From Mimachlamys varia (taxonomy: Eukaryota > Mollusca > Bivalvia > Pectinida > Pectinidae), in assembly GCA_947623455.1 (NCBI GenBank), contig OX392534.1, forward strand, positions 11,790,001-11,854,000: a stretch of DNA of 64,000 nucleotides, in the 5' to 3' direction. Made by a program: the position numbers and the translations under genes. Below, in pieces: positions 14,701 through 29,700 of the stretch. The notes beneath the pieces were generated by a model. That model was not told the DNA's origin. It saw only the letters and a program-made list of their open reading frames with translations, and ran no database searches. Positions within the stretch are counted from its first letter, which is position 1; every line of letters starts with the position of its first letter.

Positions 14701-17700
14701 CGGTACTATAAGTTATTGGTGCAAGTTCTATTAAGTTGTAAATATGATGAAATATGACAACTACACAACAGTTGTTCTGTTTAGAGTACAAGTAACGGGT
14801 CATGGCATGCTTACAGGGTATTGGACGGAGGTCGTGTTGCTGTTCCTTATATATATACAGTAGGTAATCACATTATTATAATATTGTGTTTTACGACGGA
14901 CTTGTCAAACCAATGAGTATGATTATAATCAGGTGCACACTAGTACAGTGAAAGGGACGACGTAGAAAAGGAATACACAGTCATGTTGGTGTCATGTACA
15001 GGTTCGTATGTCCTCAAGTGACAGCTCTGCTCTGGGTGTAATTAATTTAGCCCTGCATTCGGTAGAGTGCCGTACATGTGCTTGTAAAATAAAAACAGAA
15101 TTCTTAATCCTCCTTTTGTATAGTCTGACGGTCACTACATGTTAGGAGCATCTGATTGAATTGCGTTTTCAAAAAAAAAAAGTTTATTTTTGTGCGAATT
15201 GTTCCAAGCTTTACGGAGACAAGTTAATGGCAGTAGTATGAATTAGAATTAGCCCCTCGGGCCCCCTTTTTATTTGTCTGAAAAGGTTACCCGTGGTCAC
15301 GTTTCATTGACGTGAATAACCACACGTCCAAGCCGATAACTCGGCCATAAAAGTTCCGGATAGCTGTGGGGTTCGTTATTGACGGTTTATTTATTGGCAA
15401 TATCCATCATTGGATGTCAATGAGTCTGTCAATTAACCGTGATATATTTTATCCAGTAGGAAACCTTTATTAGAAGGACATTAGAATATTATTGGAATTT
15501 TACAGATAATTATTCATCCAATTTCTAAATACCTCAAGTAATTTGTTTTACGGAAAAACACCGATTACCGATTTATTAATCGGATAAATAAATTGGAAAA
15601 TGTTATACTACCGTTCCGATATGAACGCTTTATTACAGCTTTTAGATAACGAGTTTTTGGCTAAATAGTTTCTGAACAATTGCGCACATTCTCGACATGG
15701 TGACTATACTTAATGGGTTAAACTTTGTGTACTGTAAAGTGCTATGTTGTCGAACCTTGCTATCCCAAACTCATATATCTGGAAGACCCCCTTTATTCGA
15801 ATCTTTTCGTTGGTCCCAGCCACACGAAACATCTTAACTAGCATAACTAGAATATTACAATTACACGGATATCTCGAAGTTTTAACATGGTTCCATCGAA
15901 TTCGAGATAACACGGATCGACTCTATAGGTGGGTCAATTACACATATACTACTACTTATAATAATATACAATATTTGATATAGCGCCCTATCTAGCTAAC
16001 ATAAGCCACTCTAAAGCGCTTTACAGTACACAGATATACAATTCTTATACAATCAATACAATTAACACATACAGTTCTATCATATACAATTCTGAGGAGT
16101 TCGCAGGAGCTGCCTTATCGGGCGCTTACTACTTGTCATATACCACTTAATATACCATTTAATATTGTAATTACTGATTGAGTTAATATTGTAAACCATA
16201 TGTTGGTTTATACACTACATATCTGTTGGTGTGTGGGACCATGGATTTATCAAATGCTGTATTTCATTGCATGATTGTGTGAGGCGACCTTTCTGCCTAT
16301 TCCTACAGAAAAGCGCAGTATTTCTGCTGCATTCTCGTCATATCATGCACTCACAATGGATGAACATAACTTGATATAATGCAGTTACAGTATTTACAGC
16401 ACAATGACATATTTTTGATGAACCCGTGTACTAACTATTATAATAAGTATATGTCGGATATGATTTTGAGAAGTTAAGGACTTACAAAAAGCCTTGCAAA
16501 CTCTGATGTATTTTTATTTTGTGTTAAAGGTGCGTTATCCCGGCCATTTGAGTTGTGGTAGCATTTTCACACCCGAGTATAGATAGCATTCGTATATAAA
16601 GATTGAGACGGAATCAATAAATTCTTCTCATTGTATGGTATAACGATGTCTTATATGAGTATAATATGATTTCTTCTCTTTGTTTAGAATTTAACAGAGA
16701 GATAACGTAACTTAAGTCATCTTCATTAGGTTGTCGTTAGTGAGCGTTTCAGGATTGCAATTAATGTATCGTTAATACTGTAACATTAGCTTACTTTTAC
16801 ATGAAGTTGAGATGTTGTGGAAGTAATACGGGGGCGTAGCTGTCATATATAACAAGGCGTGTTCATATGTGAAGTACAATCACTTGGTTTCTAATGAGAA
16901 ATGACTGGAATTGTTTACGGGGAGCTGCATCCGCATCTGAACTTTAAATCCTCGCGATAAGTGTGCATTTCCGGTTAGACGGTGCGTCATTGTTTATGTC
17001 AAAGTGTAAAACTGTTGTGGGAAAAACCGTTATTACATTTTGAATGATGGGTCTATTCGATATAATGCTGAACTACCGAATATGAATTTGATTCAATGTT
17101 AAAAACTTAATTTTGCATCCAGATAATTGTTGAAATAATGTAAAGGGGTTTTACACACCTGACCCTTCTGCTTCTACATTAGTTTAGAAACTTTGGATTA
17201 TCACCTTTTGGCCCCTAGCATCACTGAAGAGTCCTAGAAGGACGAAACAGCTGTATGGTGCAGTTGAATTAATTTTTGTGGCATACTGTATCTATTACTA
17301 AATTAAAAAGGTGCAGCACATGTGTGTGTTACGTCAACTTTCGATCAACATTCGTCAACTTCCCTCTCTACCATCAGGTTCCGGTGTTAATCAATGGTAA
17401 ATGCTAAATAGGAAGGAATCTAATTATAATCCCTTTTTATATTTCTGAACTCCAAATCAAGAAAAAAGTCCAAACTGACCATATGGAGTATGACCAACGA
17501 TAAGCGTCCCCATTAAATCTATAACCGACAGGAAGCGTCCCCATTAAACTTATAACAGACGAGGGGAGGTTCAATTAAATCTATAACTGACAAAGAGAGT
17601 CCCAATTAAGTATATAACCGACAAGATGCGTGCCAATTTAACATATAACAACAGAAAAGAGTTTCCATTAAATAAATAAAAAAACGACAAGAGTATCCAT

Positions 17701-20700
17701 TAAACATAACCAGAGACCACATTCAACTTACACCAGATGAGGATAGTCCATATTAAACCTATACCAACAAGACGTATTCCCATTAAACTTATAACCGACG
17801 ATAAGAGTCCCAATTAAATCTATATAATCGACAAAGAGAGAGTCCCCATTAAAATTATAGCCGACAACGAGAATAGTCCAATTAAACCTATAACCGACGA
17901 GGAGTGCCCTAATTAAATACATAACCGACGACGAGGTTAGTCCCCATTAAACTTATAACCGACGAGGATAGTCCCAATTAAACGTATAACTGTCGATAAG
18001 GAGAGTCCTAATCAAAGCTATAACCGACGAGAAAGTTCACAACTGAAACTTATCTTCAATTTCCCATTACGAAAAATAAAAAATCCTCACAAAACATAAA
18101 CAAATGATGGAAAACGTGAAATGTATATAGATATTTCGTTTTATAGAATAACTGCAGATGCCTGCAAGACAACTTGGTTAGATCTTGTTTCACGGCTTTA
18201 CCATTATGTGTGGGAGTTGCTGTTATCGTGGGACGTTTTACTAACCTCCCCCACCTCTGATTTACTCCACGAGTGGTTCCCATTATCACCATTAATCTCA
18301 CCTCGAACCTAGGCTTTGTTGCTATATGCGTTACATTATTGTCTCAGCTTTCACATTGTTAGACATGTCGGCCTGAAAACCTTTCAGAAAGTGAGACGTA
18401 TATCTTTCTACTGATCTCATTAAAACAGTCTTTATTTGTTTAAAGGAAATGGGATTCGCTAGTCTGGCCAGAAATTAGATGCTCTTGATTTATTTTTGAA
18501 ACAAACATACTTGAACTGGCGGATTGAACTTTTGCCCATCGATAACACGTCAATCAAAGCTGCTCTGTCTGATACCGAATTATGTTAACAGTTTTCGACA
18601 TGTATTCAATACGTCTATGAGGATAAGTAGTATTTCGAAACTATGTTACGACAAAATGAACGTGGTGAGGTTACCCATATCTATCACACACGAATTATTT
18701 GTTACATCCCGGGGGAACGCGCGCATGTGAATGACCAATCTATGACCCATGGACCTGTGTTTTCGTGACGGAATTTCTTCCGGTTAAGACAGTGTGTACA
18801 TGTATTACTCCGCAATGTTCTGATCCAACTGTCAAACGTTCAGTCCCAGTGCCATGCTGCTAATACACATACAAACATGCTAAAATAGGACATACGCTAT
18901 CATGTTTCTATGTACCAATGCCATGTACATCCCTCAACTTCATGTTAAACACAGAAAAAAGCGAAACATCACCATAATGAATAGCAGCCGGAACATTTCG
19001 CTGTAGTTATTAATGACGGTCCATTTAAGACTGCAGACTGAAGTACACTAAATATACCGTACATCAAGTGTACCATGTAGATATCATTAATCATAGCATA
19101 CATATATTCTATATATATACCGGATACTATGAACCAACACTATTAGATAAATTGATTTCAAATTCAAAGTGATTTAGACAACACAAATATGTAGCGAAAG
19201 TAAAATGTCGAATTCATTAATCAATTTCTTGTTAATTGTTTTCTTATTTGATATATTCAATATCTTTAACATCTATTTTGCACTCCTAGATGCATTAAAA
19301 CATGATTCCATCAACTCATTTTTTTTCAGATTAAATATGTTTTTATACCAACCAAACATATGTTACAACATCTTGAAAATCTAAAAGTCGGTTATTTCAA
19401 TCTATCCTCCCTAACGTTTCCGTAGCTGTTCACAATAATGATATAATGAAACTAAGCAACAACATGTTTCTGTTCTATAAAAACACATTTTATGATGTAA
19501 TGTAGTTATCTATATATGAAGTAAATTATGTTGGCATCTAAATCAATTTCTGTTATAATTGCTTGCATTCCGGTTGCTGCTTGCTGTAACTTATGAAGCT
19601 GTTGTTATCAATATCATGGTTACTACAGTGTAATCGTATTGTTGGTATTGCCGATAATTTCGTCGTCATTGATGTTGCTACGTATATTGCTGTTGACGCT
19701 GATGATAATATTGATGTCGTTGTCGTTGTTATTACTTACATTTTGTTGCTGCGGACGCTGATGATAACATTGATGTCGATTTTGTTTTTATTACGTACAT
19801 TTTGTTTTTGTTGAAGCTGATGAGCATATTGATGTCTTTGCTGTTATTACTTACATTTTGTTGTAATGGACGCTGATGATAATATTGATGTCGTTGTTGG
19901 TGTTATTACTTACATTTTGTTGTTGTTAATGACGCTAATGGTAATATTGTTGTCGTAGCTGTTGTTATTAATTACATTTTGTTGTTGTTAACGCTGATGT
20001 GTATAATGTTAATGTCGTTATTATTGTTAATCCTTAGATTGTGTTGTTGTTGACGCTGATGATAATATTGATGTCGTTGTTGTTTTTATTACTTACATTT
20101 TGTTGGTGCTGACGCTGATGATAATATTGATGTCGTTGCTGTTATTATTACTTACATTTTGTTGTTGTTAATGACGCTAATGGTAATATTGTTGTCGTAG
20201 CTGTTGTTATTAATTACATTTTGTTGTTGTTGACGCTGATGTGTATAATGTTAATGTCGTTATTATTGTTAATCCTTAGATTGTGTTGTTGTTGACGCTG
20301 ATGATAATATTGATGTCGTTGTTGTTGTTATTACTTACATTTTGTTGTTGTTGACGCTGATGATGATATTGTTGTCGTTGTTGGTATTACTTAAATTTTG
20401 TTGTTGTTGACGCTGATGATAATGATGATGTCGTTGCTGTTATTATTTACATTTTGGTGTTGTTGACGCTGATGATAATGATGATGTCGTTGCTGTTATT
20501 ATTTACATTTTGTTGTTGTTGACGCTGATGATAATATTGATGTCGTTGTTGCTGTTGTTACTTACATTTTGTTGTTGTTGACGCTGATGATAATATTAAA
20601 TCAGATGTTATGCTGTTGTTGATGCTGATGTTAATATTGATGTCGTTGCTGTTTTTATTTCTACCATTGTGTTGTTGTTGACGCTGATGATAAGATTGGT

Positions 20701-23700
20701 GTCGTTGCTGTTATTATTACTCACATTTTGCTGTTGCTGACGCTGATGATAATATTGATATCGTTGCAGTTATTTATTTACATTTTGTTGTTGTTGCCGC
20801 TGATGATAATATTGATGTCGTTGATGCTGTTATTAGTTATATTTTGTTATTGTTCACGCTGATTATAATATTGATGTCGTTGTTGCTGGTATTTCTTACA
20901 TTTTGTTGTTGTTGACGCTGATGATAATATTGATGTCGTTGCTGTTATTACTTACATTTTGTTGTTGTTGACGCTGATGATAATATTGATGTCGTTGTTA
21001 TTATTACTTACATTTTGTTGCTGTTGATAATGATGATAATATTGATGTCGTTGTTATTGTTATTACTTACATTTTGTTGTAGTTGACGCTGAAGATGATA
21101 TTGATGTCGTTGTGGTTGGCACAAATATTTTATCGATACAGATGTTGTTTTTGTTGATGCTGATGTTGTTGCTTTTATTGTTGTTGACACTGATGTTTAT
21201 ATTGATGTCGCTGTTGTTGTTTATGCTAACGTTTTTATTCATCATTGTTGTTGATGTTGATGTTTATATTGATGAATTTGTTATGCTTGCTTTTTTGTTG
21301 TTGATGATGTTGATACTGATATTGATGTCGTTGTTGTTGTTAATCATCCTTATGTTATTTACTGTAAAAGCCAATATTTAGGGCGAGGAATTTTTCGCTT
21401 AGCCAGTCGCCAAACGGTTCGCGGCGTGAACATCTTCACGCTGTCAGTCATTCTGTTTGGAACTGTGAACTTATAATACTATTATTAACTGTACAGTTTG
21501 AGTGGTGTTAAACACGTTCGCGTATGGATATATTCGCGGAGATTTAATCACAGTGAAATAAGCCAAAATTTCCACATTTACAGTATCATTGTTGCTGATA
21601 TTGATATTGTTGTCATTATTTATGCTACTTTTATAACATTCGGATTGAAATATTTGTGTTATTAATGTATGTGCTATAGTGTTTTATCATGATTTAACAA
21701 AAAAAAACCACTTTCATTTTACTGTATATCATAACAAGGCTATGTCGTCTCGGTGACGTTCAAAACCCGAAAAGATGTTCACCTAATCCAACGTTAGTGC
21801 AAAAATCTTGTAGCATAGTTTACTGTGAAATCATTTTAACCTATGTTTGAGATTTTAATGGTGGTATGTTAATACAATAATTGCTTTAAAGTGCATGTTT
21901 CTGCTGCGTATGCATGCAGGTTTGTCTTTGATTTGGCATGTAGGTCTGTAAAATTCATCCCCGTGGCACGGCGCGATAGAGCTGTATACGTCATGGTATC
22001 ATTCTATTTCGTGTTTTACGTAGAAGGTAGTGTTTTTAAGGGCTTGTGTGGTGTTTTTCAAAGAAATTTTAAATGCTTAAAGTGCGACTTGCGTTATAAC
22101 ACAGCTAGAGTTATTAAGGATAAAAACACTTTATGGAATGAGAGCGTAGGATGGAGAGATGTGCCAAAAGGATCATAGTCCTATCAACATCCAAGGTCAT
22201 TGAAGTACGTGGCTCCATGAAGATTGTGTATGAATACTACTGTATGTATTCTGGAGGAATAGTATGTAATTGCCTCCATGTGAAAGAAGGAACCTGGTCC
22301 TAAGATCATAAAACAATCCTAGACTAAAGTTTGTGCTTAGCCAATCACGCATGACATTACTTTTTGTTACGTAAATCGTGATTGGCTAAGTCAAAACTTA
22401 AAATACAAATTTAGACGAACGATTGTTTCATGATCCAAGGACCTGGTACCTATACTGAAAGAAGGGGCAGCATGCACATCCTGCCCGGTCATACTGCCAA
22501 CGAGTCATGTTTTTTTCATAAAGTCTTGTGACCTCAAAAGTTGAGCTTTAATCTTGTAGTGTATTGAATTTGCTGTCTTTGTGATCGTTTCTATATTTTG
22601 AGTACCTTTAAATAAATCACATTCACGTGTTTTTTACAACTTACCCGTGTAGCCATTGGAGCAGTTACAGCTGTACCAGTTGGTGACGTTGGCGATGGTT
22701 CTGTTGATGACGATTTGGTGTAATTGGTGGTCCACGTTTTGACAAGAAGCATTATTCAGACACATGTTACTTTTTGGATTGCAAAAATTGTATTTTTCAC
22801 ACCTAACACCTGAGAAATTTTCTTCACAATCACAATAGAATGAGGAGTCTTTGATGCCGTATCTACAGACACCCCTGTTCTGACAATGGATGGTGGAGCA
22901 CTTGTCAGACACCTCGCACGTGTGACCTTCCCAGCCCCGAGGACACACACAATGATAGTCATCAGTAGTAACGTTTACACATCGGCCGCCATGTTGACAA
23001 GGAGAACTTCTACATGGGTCGACCATCTGACAGTATTGTCCGTACGTCCCTGCTTTACATATGCAGTCCACCTCACCATCACTGCTTTTATTAACACACG
23101 TGGAATCTTGTTCACATAATTTCGCTTTACATCCATCAATATGTTCACATGTTAACCCGTATCTTTCGGGTGTGCACTGGCACAGGAAGTCCGAATCGGA
23201 AGTGCTTGTGCACGTGCCTCCGACACTACAAGGATTTGAATAACAAAGATCAGTGTGTTCACACCGGTCGCCATAGTTACCATTACCGCACGTGCATTTG
23301 TAAGTACCGTCCGTGTTATTGTGACAGATTCCATTGTTGAGACAAGGATCTGCAAAACAAGCGTCTACATTTTGACACTGCCGACCCCAATAACCGGGAC
23401 TACATAAGCAGCGAGGTTCTGTCCCGTTTAAGGACTCACAAGTTGCGTCGTTTTTACATCGCATGTAATGACACAAGTCAATGGTTTCACATCTTTTACC
23501 GATAAACCCTCTAGGGCATGTACAATCATAAAGCTGATCGTTCATAAAGTTGCACGTGCCCCCGTTATGACATGGATTTGCTGTGATACAGACATCGTTT
23601 TTTTCACACATGAGCCCATAGTAACCAAACACACAGGAACATTCGTATGTTCCATTGGCATGGCTAGAACAAGTACCTCCGTGTTGACATGGCGAACTAT

Positions 23701-26700
23701 GACAAGAATTGAAAATCTCACAATGGGGCCCGATGAAGTTTGTTGGACATGCGCATTCGGACGTTCCATTTGAATATGAATAACACGTTCCGGAATTGAG
23801 ACACGGGTTTGAGACACACTTATTTACATACTGACATGTGTCTCCGTGAAAGTGAACCGGGCACGTGCAGTTAAACTGTTCGTGCGAGATAAACGTGCAC
23901 GTGCCATTGTTCTGACACGGCGATTGGACACATTTGTCGGTCTCTGTACAGTTACGTCCGTTATAGCCCTCTCTGCAGTCACACTGATAGGACATGTCCG
24001 GGAGGGTGCGACAGGTTCCACCGTTAGCGCAGGGTTGTAGCACACTACAGTCACTGAACAGGTGGCAATCTCCATACAGACCTGAAACATCCACAATTAG
24101 CATTACACATCTATCAAGAGAAATTTGATTTGTTATTTAGATAACATAATTGTTTGAAAAAACAAAAAATGAAAATGTTTAATAAAAATTAGTTTTCTCA
24201 CATTGAATGCCAGCATCCAAAGATAAAACGTGAAAAACCCCACGCATAACAACAAAAACAGAACTGACAAAAACGTAAATAAAACAAAAGGATAGACATC
24301 GTCTTCATGGCTATCCTTGAGTGATATATTGATACATATATATTGAATGATATATTATATAAGTGAGAGACACGTGAATTCTGCAAACTATGTCTGGTCA
24401 GGTACCAATATTTTAAGATTTCTTCTGTTTGAGATTAAGTCTAAGTTGTTAAAAGTATTAAACAAATGTCGTAGAATGATTTGTTAAATAAAATTATAAG
24501 ATTTTTTACCAATTCTTGCCGCATACACTGTCCCTATACAAAGTGGTGTTCTGCTGGGGGCTTTTTAACAGTATAGTTCAATGTGGTATCACTATAAAGT
24601 CGGAATCAGTGGCGCACGATCGCAAGGAGGCTTTCGCAAACATATCGCAGCCTCCCGAACGCACACAAGTCACACAAAGGCCGCATAAAACAGGTGGACG
24701 ACCTTAAATTACCTCAACTGTTAATACCACTTTAAACTTATTAAATATTGTACAGAGGACGCACAGGAGAATAACACCTTTATAATATAATATAAGATAC
24801 AGCCAGCCAAAATAATTAATTTAACTGCATTACAGAGATATTTCGTCATTCTAGGACTCGTCAGTGATGCTAAGCAATGGTGTAACAAGTGAAGCCTAGG
24901 AGGCGACTAAGGAAACAAAACTTGCCGAAAGAACCAACCAAGATAAGCTTACAGGAAAAGTTGAACGAAAAGTATTTTTTTAACATTATAACGTCAACAC
25001 TCACACCCAAGGGGGACGCAATTTAGACAAACACAAAGCAGAACCAAAGAAATCCATCTAGAAAAGGTGAAACCAATATAACCCATTCACAATATCGGAA
25101 CCTATGCTACCGAGTTATCCATAAGAAATAGAAATGTAATAATTACAAATTCGGTGATATGTTTTGTTTTTAATGAAAAGAACAAATTCTTGACGTTCTC
25201 AGCTCAGCCACAAGGACGGAATAGAACGTCTTAGATGACACCAGTACAAAGTAGGAAAAGATATCAATCACAGGGCGACCCATTTCCGTGTTATTGTGAA
25301 CATGTGTGGTCGAGGTGATAAGGCTTTATCGAGACATTGTTGATAACAGTAGGACTATATTCACGTTCACATCTATCTCCGACCAAACACTCGGAACTGC
25401 CCGCCTCACAAGGGAACACTGCTATCTCTAACCTAACAGTGTTTTTGTCCTATATGGGGTAGGGCATAAATGAAAAGCATATACAATAGTATCTGTTTAT
25501 GAATTTCGGCGAGCTAGCCGATATTAAACAGGATATATGTATCTCATGGAATTCAATATGTTGACATACATGGACACGAAGGTAAAATTAAAAGCACAAA
25601 ACGTACTAGAATATCGTTTTTTTTTCAACTAAGTAATTACCTCGTATGGTCGATAAATCACGTAATGAATGCAATTTAAACAAATTGAAAATAATTTTAC
25701 ATCTATATATTACATGACAAGTAGTATCTACAAAACCTAATTATAACATGTCAATTTCTCAATTACACTTACCAGCTGCAATTCAGGATATGCATGGATA
25801 ATATTTATTGACCAACAAATGAAATTAAAATAATAGCATGCGTAATGGAATAAACCTGACTAAACGCCTACTCTGACATTTCTCCCCCCCCCCCTCCCTT
25901 TTAGAAGTTTATTTTTTAATTTGTCAAAGTACATAAATGCATGTGATACAACATTATCATAAAAAACAGGTATGGAAACTGCAAGCCCAAAAATCACTGG
26001 ACGGACCAGGTATCCCGGGAGGTTAAGCAACCAGAAGATCACAAGCGATAATCCTGGTTTTTAAGATGGCAGATTTTTAAAACATAACTGTCTCCTAACA
26101 GAACTCCGCTATAAACCCTACTGAACATCCCGATTCTAGAAGTAAATGATGGTACCAGGGGAAACGGCAACAGTTTTGTAGATAGTACTAAATCTACAAC
26201 GGTAGATATAACATGACTTATGGGAGGAGGGTATATCACGACTGCGATATTAATGTTATCAACATTTACTTAAGATTGGAGTACATTCCTATTTGGGAAC
26301 GTTCATTCTGTTTTTATTCTGTCCCCGTGTCTTAAACGACTATTTCTTTGGGAAATGGTGTATCAAATTATAAATGGCAAAACCAATTACAAAATTAAAC
26401 TAATACCATAAGGTATTTTATATGTTTAAGTTTTGTATATTAAAAAAGAAATTAAAAAACATTTTGTATTGTCAAATGGTTTAGTTTATTTTATTTTACG
26501 TTCTATTAACAGCCAGGGTCAATGTCAACTGAAGGGTCTGGTTAATACATATTAAATGTCGATGTATTATTGGAGGGCCAAGAAGACTTCAATCTATATG
26601 TCCTTGGTGTTACAAAACGTGGAACGAATCGTGTATAATAATTTGGAAGTTTGTTCACAATAGATATTTTCCATAACTAGTAGGATAGATATTATTCATA

Positions 26701-29700
26701 AAATCAACTGTGTTGTAAATATCTCTCATTAAGGTATAAGCCCCATATTGAATAAATTATATTAAGTGCAACAAAGGGATTTTCATCATGTTAAGATATC
26801 GATACCAACCAGCCCTTTTTGACAACCAATCACTGTAAAAATCTGAGTCAACAGTTAGCATCAACAATGGAGAACTTTACACACATTGATGAAACTGCTC
26901 ACATCGAACTTCTACAAGCTTATATTTTTCATTAAAATCACATCTTGTTTTTTTTTTAATTGGACTTCAGAAAAACAGTAGTACGGACTCGATATTTGGT
27001 CAAAAAGATGTCTTACCATATTGGTATATTGCGTTTTTAGCAAGTTTCAGTTTGATTGTAAAATCTATAGATTGAGCATGAGAATAGCTTTATGAGAACG
27101 GGTATATTTAATCAAATACATGCATATGACATGTCAGATATTATTACTACGATAATCCCGTATTGATCAAAACTGAAATCGATCCCCTCTACCATGTGTC
27201 AATTTTCTTTAATTTTTACATAGCATTTTAGTTATACATATTTTGTTTTAAAATATACAAATTGGATCAGACAAAAGTTAAACAATTCATAATTCGTCTT
27301 CTGTAAAACATAAATGGGTTATTTTTACATATGACCAAAAATTAAAAAAAAAAAAAAAAAGAATATAGGCAATGTTGATGAGAAATGGAACTGATGAAAG
27401 TGTTTGTTAGATAAAATAATATGATCCCTAATACGACTTTGACATTGACTTAAAATAGCTGAACATTGCCAATTCAAATTCCAGGTGTATACCTGTGTGC
27501 TATTACAAATGAAAAGAATATAGAAAGTGCAACAGACTTATTATTATATATCTTACCGTTCCTGGTGATGTTGACGAGTCTCTGTACGCTGTCCGGACTC
27601 CAGTGCGTGTTGTTGAACACCTTGACAGTGAAGCGGTAGGAACGGTCCGGTCGGGTGGCTCGTACCTGGGTACACACCTCGTTCTTCTTACCCCGGATCA
27701 CCACCGGATGGCTGGTAACGTTCTTGTCGTTCATGGCAATCTGTAACTGGTACTTCTCCACGTAAGCTCCATTGGTCGGATCTTTCCAGCATATCCGAGC
27801 TTGAAGTCCTTCCACGGACACACAGAAGAGTTCCGGAGCTACCGTGAAGTAAAATGTTAACGTTATAGAAATCACCTCCATTTTGTTGGGGTTTTTTTCG
27901 GGAAGATATTAAAAGACGCAATGCCTTAACAAATCAACATACACAACATTAGATCATGTCTTAAAGCATACAAAAAACATCTTTTTAGCTTTTGTTAATA
28001 AGTTAATAATAATATCCATCACTGCGTGTCCTGGAGGGTACAAGACCTTATTGTGTACAAGTGTTACACAGTAGCACCTCCAATTAATAAACTGGCTAAG
28101 TTATTTGCGGTAAATTCATCTTGCACAGAAAGATGTCAAAACTGCTCAACACAGAATCTGTTGGTAACATGATGAAAAATGACAGATGTCTGTTACATAG
28201 ATCCCTAACGTTAAAGTACCAGCGCCGCTATTTCCTGTAAATGACATCATCCGAAACAAAGAAAAACTCCCTCACTACCGAACATGTTGCTGTTTCTGCA
28301 GGAGAGAAACTACATAAATCTTTTTTGTAATAACGTTGCACCGTCGGTTTGTGAGAAAATGAGTTTAACAGATCTGTCAAACAAATAAAACGCAAGATGT
28401 GTATCCTGTGTGGAGGAGGCCGCACATTAAAGTGGAGAGTTCGTCACTGTATCACGGGAAAATTAGTCACACAGAGGTTGAGGCTGGACCTCTCGGCTGA
28501 TAAATTGACCTGTCTTGGCCAAACAGAAGTAGGAACAGGCCCGACGGCCATTGTCCGAACTCTTATCTGTCAACTTTTCACTGGCTTCTTAACCCTCTGC
28601 GTCGCTTTAACTGTCCCGCACGGGGAATCTGAGCCGAATGAAGTTAACATCTCCACTCGACGCACGCGCGACAGTTTGTCAACAGGATTGCCACCGCATA
28701 CTGGGCCGAGATCGCCTGTGCGCTTGGTCTGATTGGTGTGTGGGTTCGCACCTCCATCGACTATTGAATGTCTTTGGCCATAAAATGTGTTTAGTCATAT
28801 GTCTAGCGTCATTGTGTATATGCTGTTGCACTCCGTACGTATTGGAAAGGCGACAGATGGAGGACATCAAACCAAATCGTTTTGGACAATACGATTATCT
28901 TTATTGTCACAGGGCTTGCTTCTGGTAGTGTCCACACGCTTATCATTACCTACAGCGGACCCATAACTTATCATCAATATAAGGTGTACAAGAGGACAAT
29001 GATTGACCAAATATTGCCGATCAATTGAAATGATATGGCTTCAGATTATCTTTATGTGTTAGGAGTGTGGAAAGCCATTTCCTTTGTGAACATACAAAAT
29101 ATATTATACCAAATAATAACGCAGGCTTTTTAAAGAAAAAAGTGCAGATCTATTAACTTTCCTGATGCAATATCAGATAGCTCGACAGCCAATACTCATC
29201 ACGATTCCTTGACTTTTCAAGATTTAAATGATGAAAATTTAAATACTGTAACATTTTTGGAAAGCAGTTAAAATGTGACACATGTTTATTCGTATTGAAT
29301 ATCACGGTTAGATATTGGGTTTAAAATAAATTTAAAATTTGACCTGGATTCCCTTTCCTTTGTGACTGCCTGCCTTTTTAAGCTTTATTTACTTGTAACA
29401 TGATATATTTATCAGGGTTTGTAAAACAACATAGTGCAACACTTTATTCTCACTACTTTTAAGTAGCTTTATTATGAGATGTGTTTTCTCTATTGTCACA
29501 CAAACTTCTATACGGCAATGAATCAATCTTATAGTACGTAACAACATTTCTATATAACAGAGGTTTAAGCCAGGATATGGTTCTTGACACAAATAGTGTC
29601 TATGGCCCTCCCTGTGTTGGCAGACAATTAAAATTTAGGTGAGGTGTTCGAGGGCGAACGTATCTAAACAGATCAGTATTTTTGGCAGATTTTAATTGAA

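Larger units (their letters stand above)
12798..22644. other. Intron 4, 9.8 kb, with two minisatellites
   Basis: Separates the EGF exon from its closing micro-exon. It holds an 85-bp tandem duplication, two minisatellites, a dispersed 65-bp motif (two copies), and two inverted-repeat elements. No coding exon is needed here, because EGF 12 is completed exactly by exons 4 and 5. Confidence 0.75.

Noticed and set aside
19593..21381. Several 60-90 codon frames in the 57-bp minisatellite
   Set aside because: Low-complexity translations of GTT/GAT repeats, on both strands.
22756..24096. Overlapping open frames on both strands across the EGF region
   Set aside because: Shadows of the EGF exon; only the minus-strand frame with regular six-cysteine modules is coding.
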